Part shown: positions 1 to 7,214 of the stretch, piece after piece
Layout of the letters: each line of letters opens with the position of its first letter
Numbering within the stretch: position 1 is the first letter of the stretch
Origin: Anaerotruncus sp.
GTDB taxonomy: Bacteria > Bacillota > Clostridia > Oscillospirales > Ruminococcaceae
Length of the DNA stretch: 32,081 nucleotides
Reading direction: 5' to 3'
Assembly: GCA_021770005.1 (NCBI GenBank)
Contig: JAETRV010000031.1
Coordinates: 1 to 32,081 of the forward strand
Notes under the pieces: generated by a model
Seen by the model: only the letters and a program-made list of their open reading frames with translations
Told to the model about the DNA's origin: nothing
Databases searched by the model: none
Made by a program: the position numbers and the translations under genes

Positions 1-129
1 GCTTTCCTCGGGACTGCTCGGCTAACGCCGAAGCGCGGCATACGCCGCGACGCCCCTGCGGGCTGTCTTACGGGATAGGGGTCGGCGACCCCTCCCCGTA
101 GGCCCCACCCCGGCAAAACTGAAGCGGTT

Positions 130-205
130 CGATCCGTTTCTCCCACCCAGCTTGCCGGGGGAGTTCTCACAAGAGGGGGCCTTTTACAAGAGAAAAAGCC
201 CCCTG
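130..205 (-). repeat. Dispersed two-hairpin repeat, copy A (minus orientation)
   Basis: Read on the minus strand, hairpin 1 has stem AGGGGGCTTTTT at 204-193 pairing with 185-174, with one mismatch and loop CTCTTGTA. The loop and stem closely match copies at 13.08, 21.79 and 30.85 kb. The expected second hairpin, downstream on the minus strand, is weaker here (CTCCC/GGGAG within roughly 165-140). The element lies 3' of the minus-strand gene that ends at 338. It could be a REP/MITE-like element or a processing or termination structure; no function is visible. Confidence 0.6.
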
Positions 206-247
206 TAAAAGATTCTGAATCGGCTCTAACAGGGCCCGCAAAAACAG

Positions 248-278
248 GCGGGGGCACTGCCGAAAACAATACCCCCGC
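248..278 (-). terminator. Probable terminator of the Cys/Pro-rich spore protein gene
   Basis: On the minus strand GCGGGGG (278-272) pairs with CCCCCGC (254-248) and is followed by CTGTTTTT. It lies 60 bp downstream of the stop codon at 338. The loop is long (17 nt), so the call is moderate. Confidence 0.55.
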
Positions 279-337
279 TCATTTTCAAAATCTCCCAGGT
301 TGGGATAGGCCAAAAGTGCGTCTCGCGGCTTTGGCCG

Positions 338-1210
338 TCAAAGCTCTACGATATTCATAACGATATGCTTCACAGGCAGTGCCGCAGGGCTTTCCAGAAT
401 CAGGGATAATTCCGCCTCATTTCTGCGGCCCATGCGGGGATACAGCATCACTGCATACTGTAGCGTCTGGGGTTGTCTTTCGCTGCATTCCATCTTGAAA
501 TAGAACGGGAGGAGTTCTAGAAATGCGCCGTTGGGATTCTGCCCAAGACGGATGCACCCCATCTCCTCTGCCGGACGGGTTGTGCCGACATTCAGCGTAT
601 ATTGGACCACATAGGCCTTTCCCGGATTCAACCAGACCTTACCAGGATTCTGCTCGTTCCAGCGCAGGTCCGTTCCCCGCCGGACCAGCTGCCGCCAAGG
701 CAGGCAGTTGCCCTGTTTCCACAGCAGGTCCGCCCGCTGCCCCTCCAATTGGAGGGCGCTTTTGGGACAGGGCCCCGGTGACGGACAGGGACGCGGGCAG
801 GGTTCTGGTCTGCAAGGCGGCGGAGGCGGACAGGGATGCGGGCCGGGTTCCGGCTTGCAGGGTGGCGGAGGCGGGCAGGGATGCGGGCCAGGTTCCGGCT
901 TGCAGGGCGGCGGGCAGAGGTGCGGACAGACCTCCAACACCCGCTCTAGCTTGTTCTTCAGCAACATCTGGTTCTGGGTCACCGATTCCAGAAGGGCGGT
1001 GACGCTTTTGTTGATGGACAGCACCTCATCGGGGCTGGCGCAAGGCTTCGGCCCGGGCAGGGTACCAAGAATATATTGCAGCTTCTCGCCCTCGGCATTG
1101 AGGATATGGCTCAAGGCAAGCTCCTCCATGGCGATGGACGCAATGATCATCGTGAGTGCTTCTTCCCGTGTCATGTTCGCCCCGTTGGGCGGAAAGGAAG
1201 GCATGGACAT
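338..1210 (-). CDS. Spore-surface-type protein with Cys/Pro-rich stalk
   Basis: A 290-residue protein. Residues 1-98 form a domain shared with the two collagen-like proteins encoded at 1443 and 2569: start MSMPSFPP, then [21 protein letters not shown] and LGTLPG. Residues 99-150 are a Cys/Pro-rich segment built from a 15-residue unit of the CKPEPGPHPCPPPPP type, then decaying variants. The rest (about 151-290) looks like a beta-rich domain with a PGKAYVVQYTLNV strand similar in style to BclA C-terminal jelly rolls, but without clear identity. The start at 1210 is chosen because it aligns with both paralogues and has GGAG at a proper distance; ATG 1216 is too close to that site. Divergent from the collagen genes and likely sigma-K controlled. 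Inference: an exosporium or coat filament in which a disulfide-capable polyproline rod replaces the collagen stalk. No signal peptide is present, as expected for mother-cell-assembled spore layers. Confidence 0.8.
   Translation of the reverse strand: MSMPSFPPNGANMTREEALTMIIASIAMEELALSHILNAEGEKLQYILGTLPGPKPCASPDEVLSINKSVTALLESVTQNQMLLKNKLERVLEVCPHLCPPPCKPEPGPHPCPPPPPCKPEPGPHPCPPPPPCRPEPCPRPCPSPGPCPKSALQLEGQRADLLWKQGNCLPWRQLVRRGTDLRWNEQNPGKVWLNPGKAYVVQYTLNVGTTRPAEEMGCIRLGQNPNGAFLELLPFYFKMECSERQPQTLQYAVMLYPRMGRRNEAELSLILESPAALPVKHIVMNIVEL
795..916 (-). repeat. 45-bp tandem repeat encoding Cys/Pro-rich units
   Basis: About two and a half copies of a 45-bp unit encode CKPEPGPHPCPPPPP in the minus-strand gene. 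The last unit degenerates into CRPEPCPRPCPSPGP. Copies are nearly identical at DNA level, which suggests recent slippage or unequal exchange and hence likely length variation between strains. Confidence 0.85.
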
Positions 1211-1283
1211 ATTCATAACTCCGTAGCACGCCCTGGCAGAAGCCGGGGCGGAAATGTGCGGCAGGGCCTCCCTGCCGCCGTTT

Positions 1284-1313
1284 CATCCTATGCCGGTATG
1301 AGAGGCATGGTTC
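1284..1313 (-). promoter_or_regulatory. Sigma-K-like promoter, minus strand
   Basis: On the minus strand GAACC (1313-1309), a 16-nt spacer, then CATAGGATG (1292-1284). The known sigma-K pattern is AC near -35 and CATANNNTA near -10; this site matches 8 of 9 at -10 with correct spacing. It points at the Cys/Pro-rich gene starting at 1210 and mirrors the plus-strand site at 1320-1349. Confidence 0.6.
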
Positions 1314-1319
1314 TCACCG

Positions 1320-1349
1320 GAACCCACTGCCAGCCGGATGCATAGGATA
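1320..1349 (+). promoter_or_regulatory. Sigma-K-like promoter, plus strand
   Basis: GAACC (1320-1324), 16 nt, then CATAGGATA (1341-1349), which matches the sigma-K -10 pattern CATANNNTA fully. It points at the collagen-like genes starting at 1443. It shares GAACC-N16-CATAGGAT with the minus-strand site, so the two promoters are back to back about an axis near 1316. Confidence 0.65.
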
Positions 1350-1442
1350 GCCATGGACGCCCTGCCAAAGCGCATCAATTTCCCCATACTGCTGGAATGG
1401 CGCAGTTTGGTGGCGTTTCATTTTGAAAGGAGATTTTCTTTT

Positions 1443-2555
1443 ATGTCCCTTCCAACCTTCCCCTCCGTTGACCCGCCCATTCAGCGGGAAGACGCGGTTA
1501 ACCAGATTCTCTCCTCCATCGCCATGGAGGAACTCGGCCTGAGCCATATCCTCAATGCCGAGGGCGAGAAGCTGCAATATATTCTTGGTACCCTGCCGGG
1601 GCTCAGCGGCCCCGCCGCCACGGTTAGCGACGTGCTCGCCGCCAACGAGAGCGTTCGCGGACTGATGGAGACTGCTGTGCAGAACCAGCTTTTCCTGAAA
1701 GCAAAGATGCAGAACGCTCTGGAAGCCTCTCCTTTGCAGGGAGCCACTGGACCTACCGGTCCGACCGGTGCAACCGGGCCTGCCGGCGGCCCCACTGGTC
1801 CTACCGGCCCGACCGGCGCTACGGGTGCAACCGGCGCTACCGGCCCGACTGGCGCCATCGGCCCTGTGGGCGCTACCGGCGCTACAGGTGCTACCGGCCC
1901 GACCGGACCGACCGGTGCAGCAGGCGCGGCGGGTGCCATCGGCCCGACCGGCCCGACCGGTGCAGCAGGCGTGGCGGGCGCTACTGGCCCGACCGGCCCG
2001 ACCGGTGCTACGGGTGCAACAGGTGCGACCGGCCCGACTGGCCCGGCCGGTGCAGCAGGTCTGGCGGGCGCTACCGGCCCGACTGGCCCGACCGGCGTGA
2101 CAGGCGCTACCGGTGTAACCGGCCCGACCGGACCGACCGGCGTTAACGTGACCGCTACCTCGGCTTTCGCGGCCAACACCAGCGGTACCGTACTGACCAT
2201 TATCCTGGCGGGTATACTGGTACCCCTGCCGGACAGCCAGCTTTTGTCTGCGGATATTACCGCCAACGCGGGCAACACCGTATTTACGGTGCAAACCGCC
2301 GGGCGCTATCTGCTCTCCTATGACATCAACACCACCGTGGCCCTGGCCAGCGGTACCCGGCTGCTGATCAACGGGGCGGCCAATACGGCTTCTACTGTGG
2401 CGCCGCTGGTTTCCCTGAGCCATTTCTCCAATGAAATCCTGCTCGACCTCGCTGCTGGGGACACCATCTCGCTGCAAATGTTCGGCATTGCTTCTGTCGC
2501 AACGCTGCTGCCTGGCTCTGCCGGGGCATCCCTGACGGCCATCCGTCTGAGCTGA
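1443..2555 (+). CDS. BclA-like collagen-repeat spore surface protein 1
   Basis: A 370-residue protein in three parts. Residues 1-99 are the shared N-terminal domain ([20 protein letters not shown]). A collagen-like rod of Gly-X-Y triplets follows, mostly GPT, GAT and GAA: five triplets, a single extra Gly, then 40 triplets. The C-terminal ~135 residues are a BclA-type jelly-roll trimerisation domain ([11 protein letters not shown] near its start, ending TAIRLS). An in-frame ATG at 1338 exists, but ATG 1443 has the AAAGGAGA site and aligns with the paralogues, so it is the start. In Bacillus and Clostridioides, BclA proteins form trimeric hair-like glycoproteins on the exosporium; Thr in the Y position is the usual glycan acceptor. 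The gene is 13 bp ahead of its paralogue, so the two are probably co-transcribed from the sigma-K-like promoter at 1320. Confidence 0.9.
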   Translation: MSLPTFPSVDPPIQREDAVNQILSSIAMEELGLSHILNAEGEKLQYILGTLPGLSGPAATVSDVLAANESVRGLMETAVQNQLFLKAKMQNALEASPLQGATGPTGPTGATGPAGGPTGPTGPTGATGATGATGPTGAIGPVGATGATGATGPTGPTGAAGAAGAIGPTGPTGAAGVAGATGPTGPTGATGATGATGPTGPAGAAGLAGATGPTGPTGVTGATGVTGPTGPTGVNVTATSAFAANTSGTVLTIILAGILVPLPDSQLLSADITANAGNTVFTVQTAGRYLLSYDINTTVALASGTRLLINGAANTASTVAPLVSLSHFSNEILLDLAAGDTISLQMFGIASVATLLPGSAGASLTAIRLS

Positions 2556-2568
2556 GGAGGGGTAGTTC

Positions 2569-3684
2569 ATGTCACAGCCCAAATTCCCTCAGATCGACCC
2601 TCCTCTGACCAGAGAGGGGAGCCTGAACGAAATCATCTCCTCCATCGCCGCTGAGGAGCTCAGCCTGAGCCATATCCTCAACGCCGAGGGTGAGAAGCTG
2701 CAATATGTCCTGGGGACCCTGCCGGGGCTCAGTGGAGCGGCGGACCTAAAAGAGGTCATGCAGATCAACCAGAGTGTGCAGGATACCCTGTCCGACGTTG
2801 TGTCACATCAGATGATGCTGTCCTCTAAACTTGGCGCGGCCTTGGGCGCTCCGGTTCTTCCCGGGCCGACCGGGCCGACCGGAGCCACCGGACCGACCGG
2901 TCCCGCCGAAGGCGCGGTTGGCCCCACCGGCCCCACCGGCGCAACCGGACCGGACGGCCCCGCTGGTGCGATCGGAGCTGCCGGGCCGACTGGCGCTACC
3001 GGAGCCACTGGAGCCACCGGTCCCACTGGCCCTGACGGTTCAGCCGGTCTGGCTGGTGCTACCGGCCCCACCGGACCCGATGGCGCTGCCGGCCTGACTG
3101 GCGCTACCGGCCCCACCGGACCCGATGGCGCTGCCGGCCTGGCTGGTGCTACCGGCCCCACCGGACCTGACGGCACAGCTGGAGTGATCGGGGCAGCCGG
3201 TGCAGCGGGCGCTGCCGGTGCAACCGGTGCGACCGGCGCGCAGGGGCCGACCGGGGCAACCGGCCCCAATCCCACCAGCACAGCCGCCTTTGCCGCCAAC
3301 ACCCAAGGGAGTTCGATCCTGGTGGCGCTGGGGGGCAGCGCAATCCCCCTGCCGAATGCACAGGTCCTGTCCGCAGACATCACCCCCAATGCTGGGAACA
3401 CGGTATTTACCGTGGCCACAGCGGGAACCTATCAGATCTCCTATCATGTGAATACCACCCTGTCCCTGCTAATGGGGACCCGGCTGGTCATCAACGGCGT
3501 GAACAATACGGCTTCCACCATTGCGCCTGTCGTGTCCACGCCCCACTTTGAGAATCAGATCAAGGTCAATCTGCCTGCCGGTTCCACAGTCACCCTGCAA
3601 ATCTATCCGGCAACCCTTGCCGGGACCGCTGTCCTGGTGGGCGGCGGAGCAGGGGCTTCTCTGACCATCATCCGGTTGAGCTAA
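2569..3684 (+). CDS. BclA-like collagen-repeat spore surface protein 2
   Basis: A 371-residue paralogue of the preceding gene with the same layout. The N-terminal shared domain is 98 residues. The collagen rod has five triplets, a one-residue interruption (Glu), then 40 triplets. A BclA-like C-terminal jelly roll follows ([27 protein letters not shown], ending TIIRLS). Several Y positions are Asp (GPD) instead of Thr, giving a more acidic rod than its neighbour. Ribosome site GAGGAGG lies directly after the stop of the upstream gene. Rod length and interruption position match the neighbour exactly, so hetero-trimers are conceivable. Located on the spore surface by family knowledge; export signals are absent. 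Confidence 0.9.
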   Translation: MSQPKFPQIDPPLTREGSLNEIISSIAAEELSLSHILNAEGEKLQYVLGTLPGLSGAADLKEVMQINQSVQDTLSDVVSHQMMLSSKLGAALGAPVLPGPTGPTGATGPTGPAEGAVGPTGPTGATGPDGPAGAIGAAGPTGATGATGATGPTGPDGSAGLAGATGPTGPDGAAGLTGATGPTGPDGAAGLAGATGPTGPDGTAGVIGAAGAAGAAGATGATGAQGPTGATGPNPTSTAAFAANTQGSSILVALGGSAIPLPNAQVLSADITPNAGNTVFTVATAGTYQISYHVNTTLSLLMGTRLVINGVNNTASTIAPVVSTPHFENQIKVNLPAGSTVTLQIYPATLAGTAVLVGGGAGASLTIIRLS

Positions 3685-3697
3685 GTCCTATAGCAAA

Positions 3698-3729
3698 CGG
3701 GAAGAGGCGCCTTTCGGCGCCTCTTCCCG
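3698..3729 (+). terminator. Strong stem-loop after the collagen genes
   Basis: A perfect 14-bp stem (3698-3711/3716-3729) with loop TTTC lies between the second collagen gene and the glycosyltransferase. No T-run follows, so it may be a partial terminator, a processing site or a 3'-end stabiliser that lowers glycosyltransferase expression relative to its substrates. Confidence 0.6.
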
Positions 3730-3764
3730 CCGTAAAATCCAAATGAATGATGAGGAGGTTCCCC

Positions 3765-4847
3765 ATGGTAAGCGTCAGCCTGTGCATGATCGTAAAAAAT
3801 GAGGAGGATGTACTGGGCCGGTGCCTGGAAAGTGTGTCCGATCTGGTGGATGAGATCATCATCGTGGACACCGGCTCTACCGACAGCACCAAGGAGGCCG
3901 CCGCCCGTTTCACCAGCCAGGTCTTTGACTTTGCATGGCAGGACGATTTTGCCGCCGCCCGGAATGAAGCCTTTTCCCATGCGTCTATGGACTACTGTCT
4001 GTGGCTGGATGCGGACGACCTGCTTCTGGAAGCAGACCGGGCCGCATTTCTGGCCCTGAAGGAAACGCTGGACCCCTCCGTTTCTGTGGTGATGGCGCCC
4101 TATCACACCGGCTTCGACCAGAGCGGCCGCGTCACCTTTTCCTATTACCGGGAGCGGCTGATTAAAAACCGGGCCGGGATGCGTTGGGCAGGGGCCGTAC
4201 ACGAAGCCATTTCCCCGGTGGGAAAGGTGTTCTACGCGGAGTTCGCTGTCACCCACCGTAAAACCCGTCCCTCAGACCCGGACCGGAACCTGCGGATCTA
4301 CCAGGCGCAGCTGGACGCAGGGAAGGCCCTAGAGCCACGGCATCAGTTCTACTATGGCCGGGAGCTTTATTACCACCAGCGGTGGGAGGAGGCTCTGGAT
4401 GTGTTTGAACGGTTTTTGGAGGACGGAAAAGGCTGGGTGGAAAACTGTATCGATGCCTGCTGCCACTGCGCCTATTGCCGGGAACAGTTGGGGCAGCCCG
4501 AGGCGGCATTGATGGCGCTGTTCCGCACCTTCGCCTATGACCGTCCCCGGGCAGAGGTCTGCTGTGAAGTGGGGCGCTGGTTTTTCCAGAGGGAACGGTA
4601 CGGCCAGGCCGCATATTGGTATGCCCTTGCCCTGACCTGTCCCCGCGACGACCGCCGGGGCAGTTTTGTCTCTCTGGATTGCTATGGATATCTCCCCTGC
4701 ATCCAGCTTTGTGTCTGCTACAGCCATTTAGGCGACCAGAAACGGGCGGAGGCGTTTAACGAGCTGGCAGCGGCCTATAAACCGGATAGCCCGGCCGTAC
4801 TCCAAAACCGGGCTTATTTTCAAGCCCAGGCAAAACAGGTTTCTTGA
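3765..4847 (+). CDS. Family 2 glycosyltransferase with helical-repeat C-terminus
   Basis: A 360-residue protein. The N-terminal GT-A domain starts MVSVSLCMIVKNEE, followed by IIIVDTGSTDSTKE (nucleotide binding) and the DxD-type motif WLDADD near residue 85. The C-terminal ~150 residues contain helix pairs resembling TPR repeats (RAEVCCEVGRWFFQRERYG). The start at 3765 is preceded by GAGGAGG; ATG 3747 upstream lacks a site. It follows the two collagen-like genes on the same strand. In C. difficile a GT2 enzyme (SgtA) is encoded next to bclA3 and glycosylates it; by analogy this protein probably adds a sugar to the Thr-rich rods. That substrate is inference; the GT2 call itself is secure. Confidence 0.85.
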   Translation: MVSVSLCMIVKNEEDVLGRCLESVSDLVDEIIIVDTGSTDSTKEAAARFTSQVFDFAWQDDFAAARNEAFSHASMDYCLWLDADDLLLEADRAAFLALKETLDPSVSVVMAPYHTGFDQSGRVTFSYYRERLIKNRAGMRWAGAVHEAISPVGKVFYAEFAVTHRKTRPSDPDRNLRIYQAQLDAGKALEPRHQFYYGRELYYHQRWEEALDVFERFLEDGKGWVENCIDACCHCAYCREQLGQPEAALMALFRTFAYDRPRAEVCCEVGRWFFQRERYGQAAYWYALALTCPRDDRRGSFVSLDCYGYLPCIQLCVCYSHLGDQKRAEAFNELAAAYKPDSPAVLQNRAYFQAQAKQVS

Positions 4848-4882
4848 GCGAATAGGCGGGGGATGTTTCCGACCTGCGAAGC

Positions 4883-4919
4883 AAAAAACTTGCAATACAC
4901 AAGGTATTGCAAGTTTTTT
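4883..4919. terminator. Bidirectional terminator
   Basis: A 16-bp perfect stem (4883-4898/4904-4919) with A-run and T-run ends and loop ACAAG. It lies between the convergent glycosyltransferase (plus) and sdaAA (minus) genes and can terminate both. Confidence 0.9.
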
Positions 4920-5022
4920 CAGCACAGTAGGCCGGCAAAAAGCCTGTCCAGACGGTATCAAACGGCTGTGGATACGGATTCTATCTTTCCTATCAACGCA
5001 TTCCCAAAAGCACGCAACCCCC

Positions 5023-5901
5023 TTAGGTTCCGAACACCTGCTTGAACAGGCGGCGTCCTGTTGGGGTCATCGCAAGGCCGCCCTCTGCGGTTTCGCGCAA
5101 GGCGGAAGGCATCGTATCGCCCACCCGTTTCATCGTCAGGATCACTTCGTCCACCGGGATGGCGCTCGTGATCCCGGCAAGCGCCAGTTCAGCCGCGCAG
5201 AGCGCGTTCGCCACGCCCGACGCATTCCGCTTGATGCAGGGGATTTCGACCAGCCCGGCCACCGGGTCGCAGACCAGCCCGAGGATGTTTTTGATCGCGA
5301 TGGCAACCGCGTTGGCCATCATCGCGGGGGTACCGCCCGCCAGTTCCACCAGGGCGGCGGCAGCCATTGCGGACGCGGAGCCGCACTCGGCCTGACATCC
5401 TCCCTGTGCCCCTGCAAGGCAGGCGTTGTTGGCGATCACCATACCGACCGCCGAGGCGGTGAACAGCGACATGACACAGGTACGTTCATCCAGCCCGCGC
5501 GCTTCCTTGAGGGTCAGCACCGCAGCCGGAAGGATGCCGCAGGAGCCTGCGGTGGGCGATGCGACGATCCGCCCCATCGAGGCGTTCAGTTCGCTGACCG
5601 CGAGTGCGCGGGTCAGCGCCCCGCCGAATACCTCCCCACACAGGGTGCGTCCTTCCCGGACCGCCTGCTGCATCCGATAGGCGGTGCCGCCGGTCAGCCC
5701 GCTGGTCGAACGCAAGTCCGGGTCAATCCCGGATGTGACCGATTCCTCCATCACCTGAAAGGTCCGGCGCATCTCCTCATATAGATCCTCCACCGGTCGT
5801 TCGGTCTGCTCCGCCTGCTGCGCCAGCACCAGCTCGGAAACCGGTTTCCCCGTCTGTTCGGCCTGCTCTACCAGGCCCGCAATCGTATTATAGTTCAGCA
5901 T
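5023..5901 (-). CDS. sdaAA: L-serine dehydratase, iron-sulfur-dependent, alpha subunit
   Basis: A 292-residue catalytic subunit of the oxygen-sensitive [4Fe-4S] L-serine ammonia-lyase (serine to pyruvate plus ammonia), cytoplasmic. Family hallmarks visible are TSGLTGGTAYRM, SPTAGSCGILPA, the GAQGGCQAECGSASAM segment and CDPVAGLVEIPC. The conserved cysteines that hold the cluster are all present. Length is normal. ATG 5901 is chosen because a GAGGGG site precedes it; the longer frame to 5952 overlaps the beta subunit. It lies 16 bp after sdaAB and is surely co-transcribed with it. Serine deamination suits an amino-acid-fermenting anaerobe. Confidence 0.95.
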   Translation of the reverse strand: MLNYNTIAGLVEQAEQTGKPVSELVLAQQAEQTERPVEDLYEEMRRTFQVMEESVTSGIDPDLRSTSGLTGGTAYRMQQAVREGRTLCGEVFGGALTRALAVSELNASMGRIVASPTAGSCGILPAAVLTLKEARGLDERTCVMSLFTASAVGMVIANNACLAGAQGGCQAECGSASAMAAAALVELAGGTPAMMANAVAIAIKNILGLVCDPVAGLVEIPCIKRNASGVANALCAAELALAGITSAIPVDEVILTMKRVGDTMPSALRETAEGGLAMTPTGRRLFKQVFGT

Positions 5902-5917
5902 CGTTTGTCCCCCCTCG

Positions 5918-6574
5918 TCAGATCGGCTTGAGCATGGTCGAACCGAGCACATTTTCCAATGCGGCGACCTGCCTGTTCAGCTCGCTGCCCGCGTCCCCGT
6001 CAATTTCAATCGTCATAACCGCGGTCCCGCCCTTCTGCTCGCGCGCCAGACGGAAATTTGCGATATTGATGCCGTTGCTGCCGAGCAGCTCGGTCACATG
6101 CGCGATCGTGCCCGGCGCGTCCCGATGCAGGACGATCAGCGTCGTGAACTGGCCGCTGATCTCCACCGCCATCCCGTTGATCCGGTTAATCAGGATGTTC
6201 CCGCCGCCTACCGACGCCCCCCGGATGCTGACCCGGCTGTCCTCGCCATAGAGGGTGATCTGCGCGGTGTTCGGGTGCGCGTCCTCCAGATGGCCGGTCG
6301 TAATCTCGAACGAAAGCCCGGCCTGTTTTGCCAGCTCAAAGCTGTCGCGCAGACGTGCGTCGTCCGGTTTCATCCCCATGATCCCCGCAATCAGCGCCTT
6401 GTCAGTGCCGTGGCCTTTATAGGTTTTGGCAAACGAGCCATGCAGCAGGATTTCCGCCCGCCGGGCAGGCTGGCCGAGCAGCATATACGCGATCCGCCCG
6501 ATCCGCGCCGCGCCCGCCGTGTGCGATGAGGAAGGGCCGATCATCACCGGGCCGATGATGTCAAATACATTCAC
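5918..6574 (-). CDS. sdaAB: L-serine dehydratase, iron-sulfur-dependent, beta subunit
   Basis: A 218-residue partner of sdaAA. It starts at GTG 6574 with MNVFDIIGPVMIGPSSSHTA (family-typical) and a GAGGAGAT site 7-8 nt upstream; longer frames lack a site. Residues 1-145 are the SDH-beta domain and the last ~70 form an ACT domain (HRDAPGTIAHVTELL), which in this family may sense amino acids. The promoter candidate is at 6766-6794 with a ~180-nt leader carrying hairpins. Confidence 0.94.
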   Translation of the reverse strand: MNVFDIIGPVMIGPSSSHTAGAARIGRIAYMLLGQPARRAEILLHGSFAKTYKGHGTDKALIAGIMGMKPDDARLRDSFELAKQAGLSFEITTGHLEDAHPNTAQITLYGEDSRVSIRGASVGGGNILINRINGMAVEISGQFTTLIVLHRDAPGTIAHVTELLGSNGINIANFRLAREQKGGTAVMTIEIDGDAGSELNRQVAALENVLGSTMLKPI

Positions 6575-6674
6575 TGGATCATCTCCTCTTTCCACAAGTC
6601 GTTCCGCCGCATCTCCGCGCCAAGACGGTTGCGCTCCGAAACGCTGCGCTGCGGCTTGCAGTGCACGCGGCGGC

Positions 6675-6717
6675 AGGGGCTCTGCCCCTCGACCCTGCAA
6701 TTTTTCTCGAAAAATTG
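6675..6717. repeat. Palindromic intergenic element in the sdaAB leader
   Basis: Two adjacent palindromes: AGGGGC-TCT-GCCCCT (6675-6689) and CAATTTTT-CTCG-AAAAATTG (6698-6717). They lie inside the expected sdaAB transcript. The GC hairpin resembles a short intergenic palindrome common in GC-rich Clostridia (recollection, not checked). It is distinct from the four-copy family elsewhere in the window. Confidence 0.6.
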
Positions 6718-6765
6718 ATGAAAGCTTTCAGCTTGCATCGGATGGTTCACAACCATTCTTTCAAA

Positions 6766-6794
6766 GTTATAGCATATTGCGGCAGGTTTTACAA
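6766..6794 (-). promoter_or_regulatory. Candidate sigma-A promoter for sdaAB-sdaAA
   Basis: Minus strand: TTGTAA (6794-6789), 17-nt spacer, TATAAC (6771-6766). This is the best sigma-A match upstream of sdaAB. It would give a leader of about 185 nt. Confidence 0.6.
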
Positions 6795-6875
6795 CAATCC
6801 GCACAGAATTTTATTGGGCATCCCGGCGGTTTCCTGTTATTTTGTCGGAATCGGCAGAGGCGGGAAAAATTGCAC

Positions 6876-6903
6876 TTGACGGATTCCCAAACTGTGTTAT
6901 AAT
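6876..6903 (+). promoter_or_regulatory. Sigma-A promoter for the T-box/metNIQ transcript
   Basis: TTGACG (6876-6881), 16-nt spacer, TATAAT (6898-6903), directly ahead of the T-box leader. Confidence 0.85.
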
Positions 6904-6914
6904 GTAAAAACAGA

Positions 6915-7182
6915 AAGGCAATGAAGAGAAGAGTAGGCTGCGGAACTTTCCACAGAGAGCCTTTGCGTGGTGGAAAAAGGCGAAAGGGAACCGGCTGAAG
7001 ATGGTCTCGGAGCCGCGCGGGCGAAATCTTTTAGTTCGCGACGGGTTCACCCGTTATAGTGACAGGCATTTGAGCGCCAGATGCCGGTTGAGGCCCTGTT
7101 TTTCGGGGTGAAGCAAGGTGGTACCACGAAGCTTTGATGCTCTCGTCCTTGATGCGGTTTGCATCCGGACGGGGGTTTTTTG
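6915..7182 (+). promoter_or_regulatory. T-box riboswitch leader, predicted methionine-specific
   Basis: The T-box core AAGGTGGTACCACGA lies at 7115-7129. An intrinsic terminator follows (stem starting about 7143, G-rich 3' side ending about 7176, then TTTTTT at 7177-7182). Upstream are the stem I region with an AGAGTAGG-type bulge near 6930-6937 and a specifier context CTGAAGATGGTCTC, in which ATG (7001-7003) reads as a methionine codon. T-box RNAs bind uncharged tRNA and block termination. A Met specifier fits the downstream methionine transporter genes. Assignment of the specifier is by eye. Confidence 0.92.
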
Positions 7183-7214
7183 CATCCTACCCAAATACAA
7201 CAGGAGGTTATGAC

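Larger units (their letters stand above)
1..337. other. Intergenic region rich in stem-loops, no gene
   Basis: I see no credible coding sequence in this stretch. It holds several inverted repeats: a 6-bp stem at 34-39/44-49, and a strong hairpin spanning 69-100 whose core GGGGTC/GACCCC (78-83/87-92) is extended by TACGGG/CCCGTA. It also contains a copy of the dispersed two-hairpin repeat (130-205) and the terminator of the minus-strand gene ending at 338. The sequence is very GC-rich and looks like the repetitive intergenic DNA common in GC-rich Clostridia. The window edge cuts it, so its left boundary is unknown. Confidence 0.6.

Noticed and set aside
523-1226. Plus-strand frames across the Cys/Pro-rich gene
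   Set aside because: Glycine-rich shadows of the minus-strand gene, whose start, N-terminal domain and promoter are well supported.
1481-2278. Long minus-strand open frame of Val/Pro-rich repeats opposite collagen gene 1
   Set aside because: It is the antisense of Gly-Pro-Thr codons, which lack stops in all frames. There is no ribosome site, and the sense frame has paralogues.
1740-3280. Short tandem repeats resembling a CRISPR array
   Set aside because: Repeats are 9-bp codon triplets inside coding sequence, with no regularly spaced unique spacers and no cas genes.
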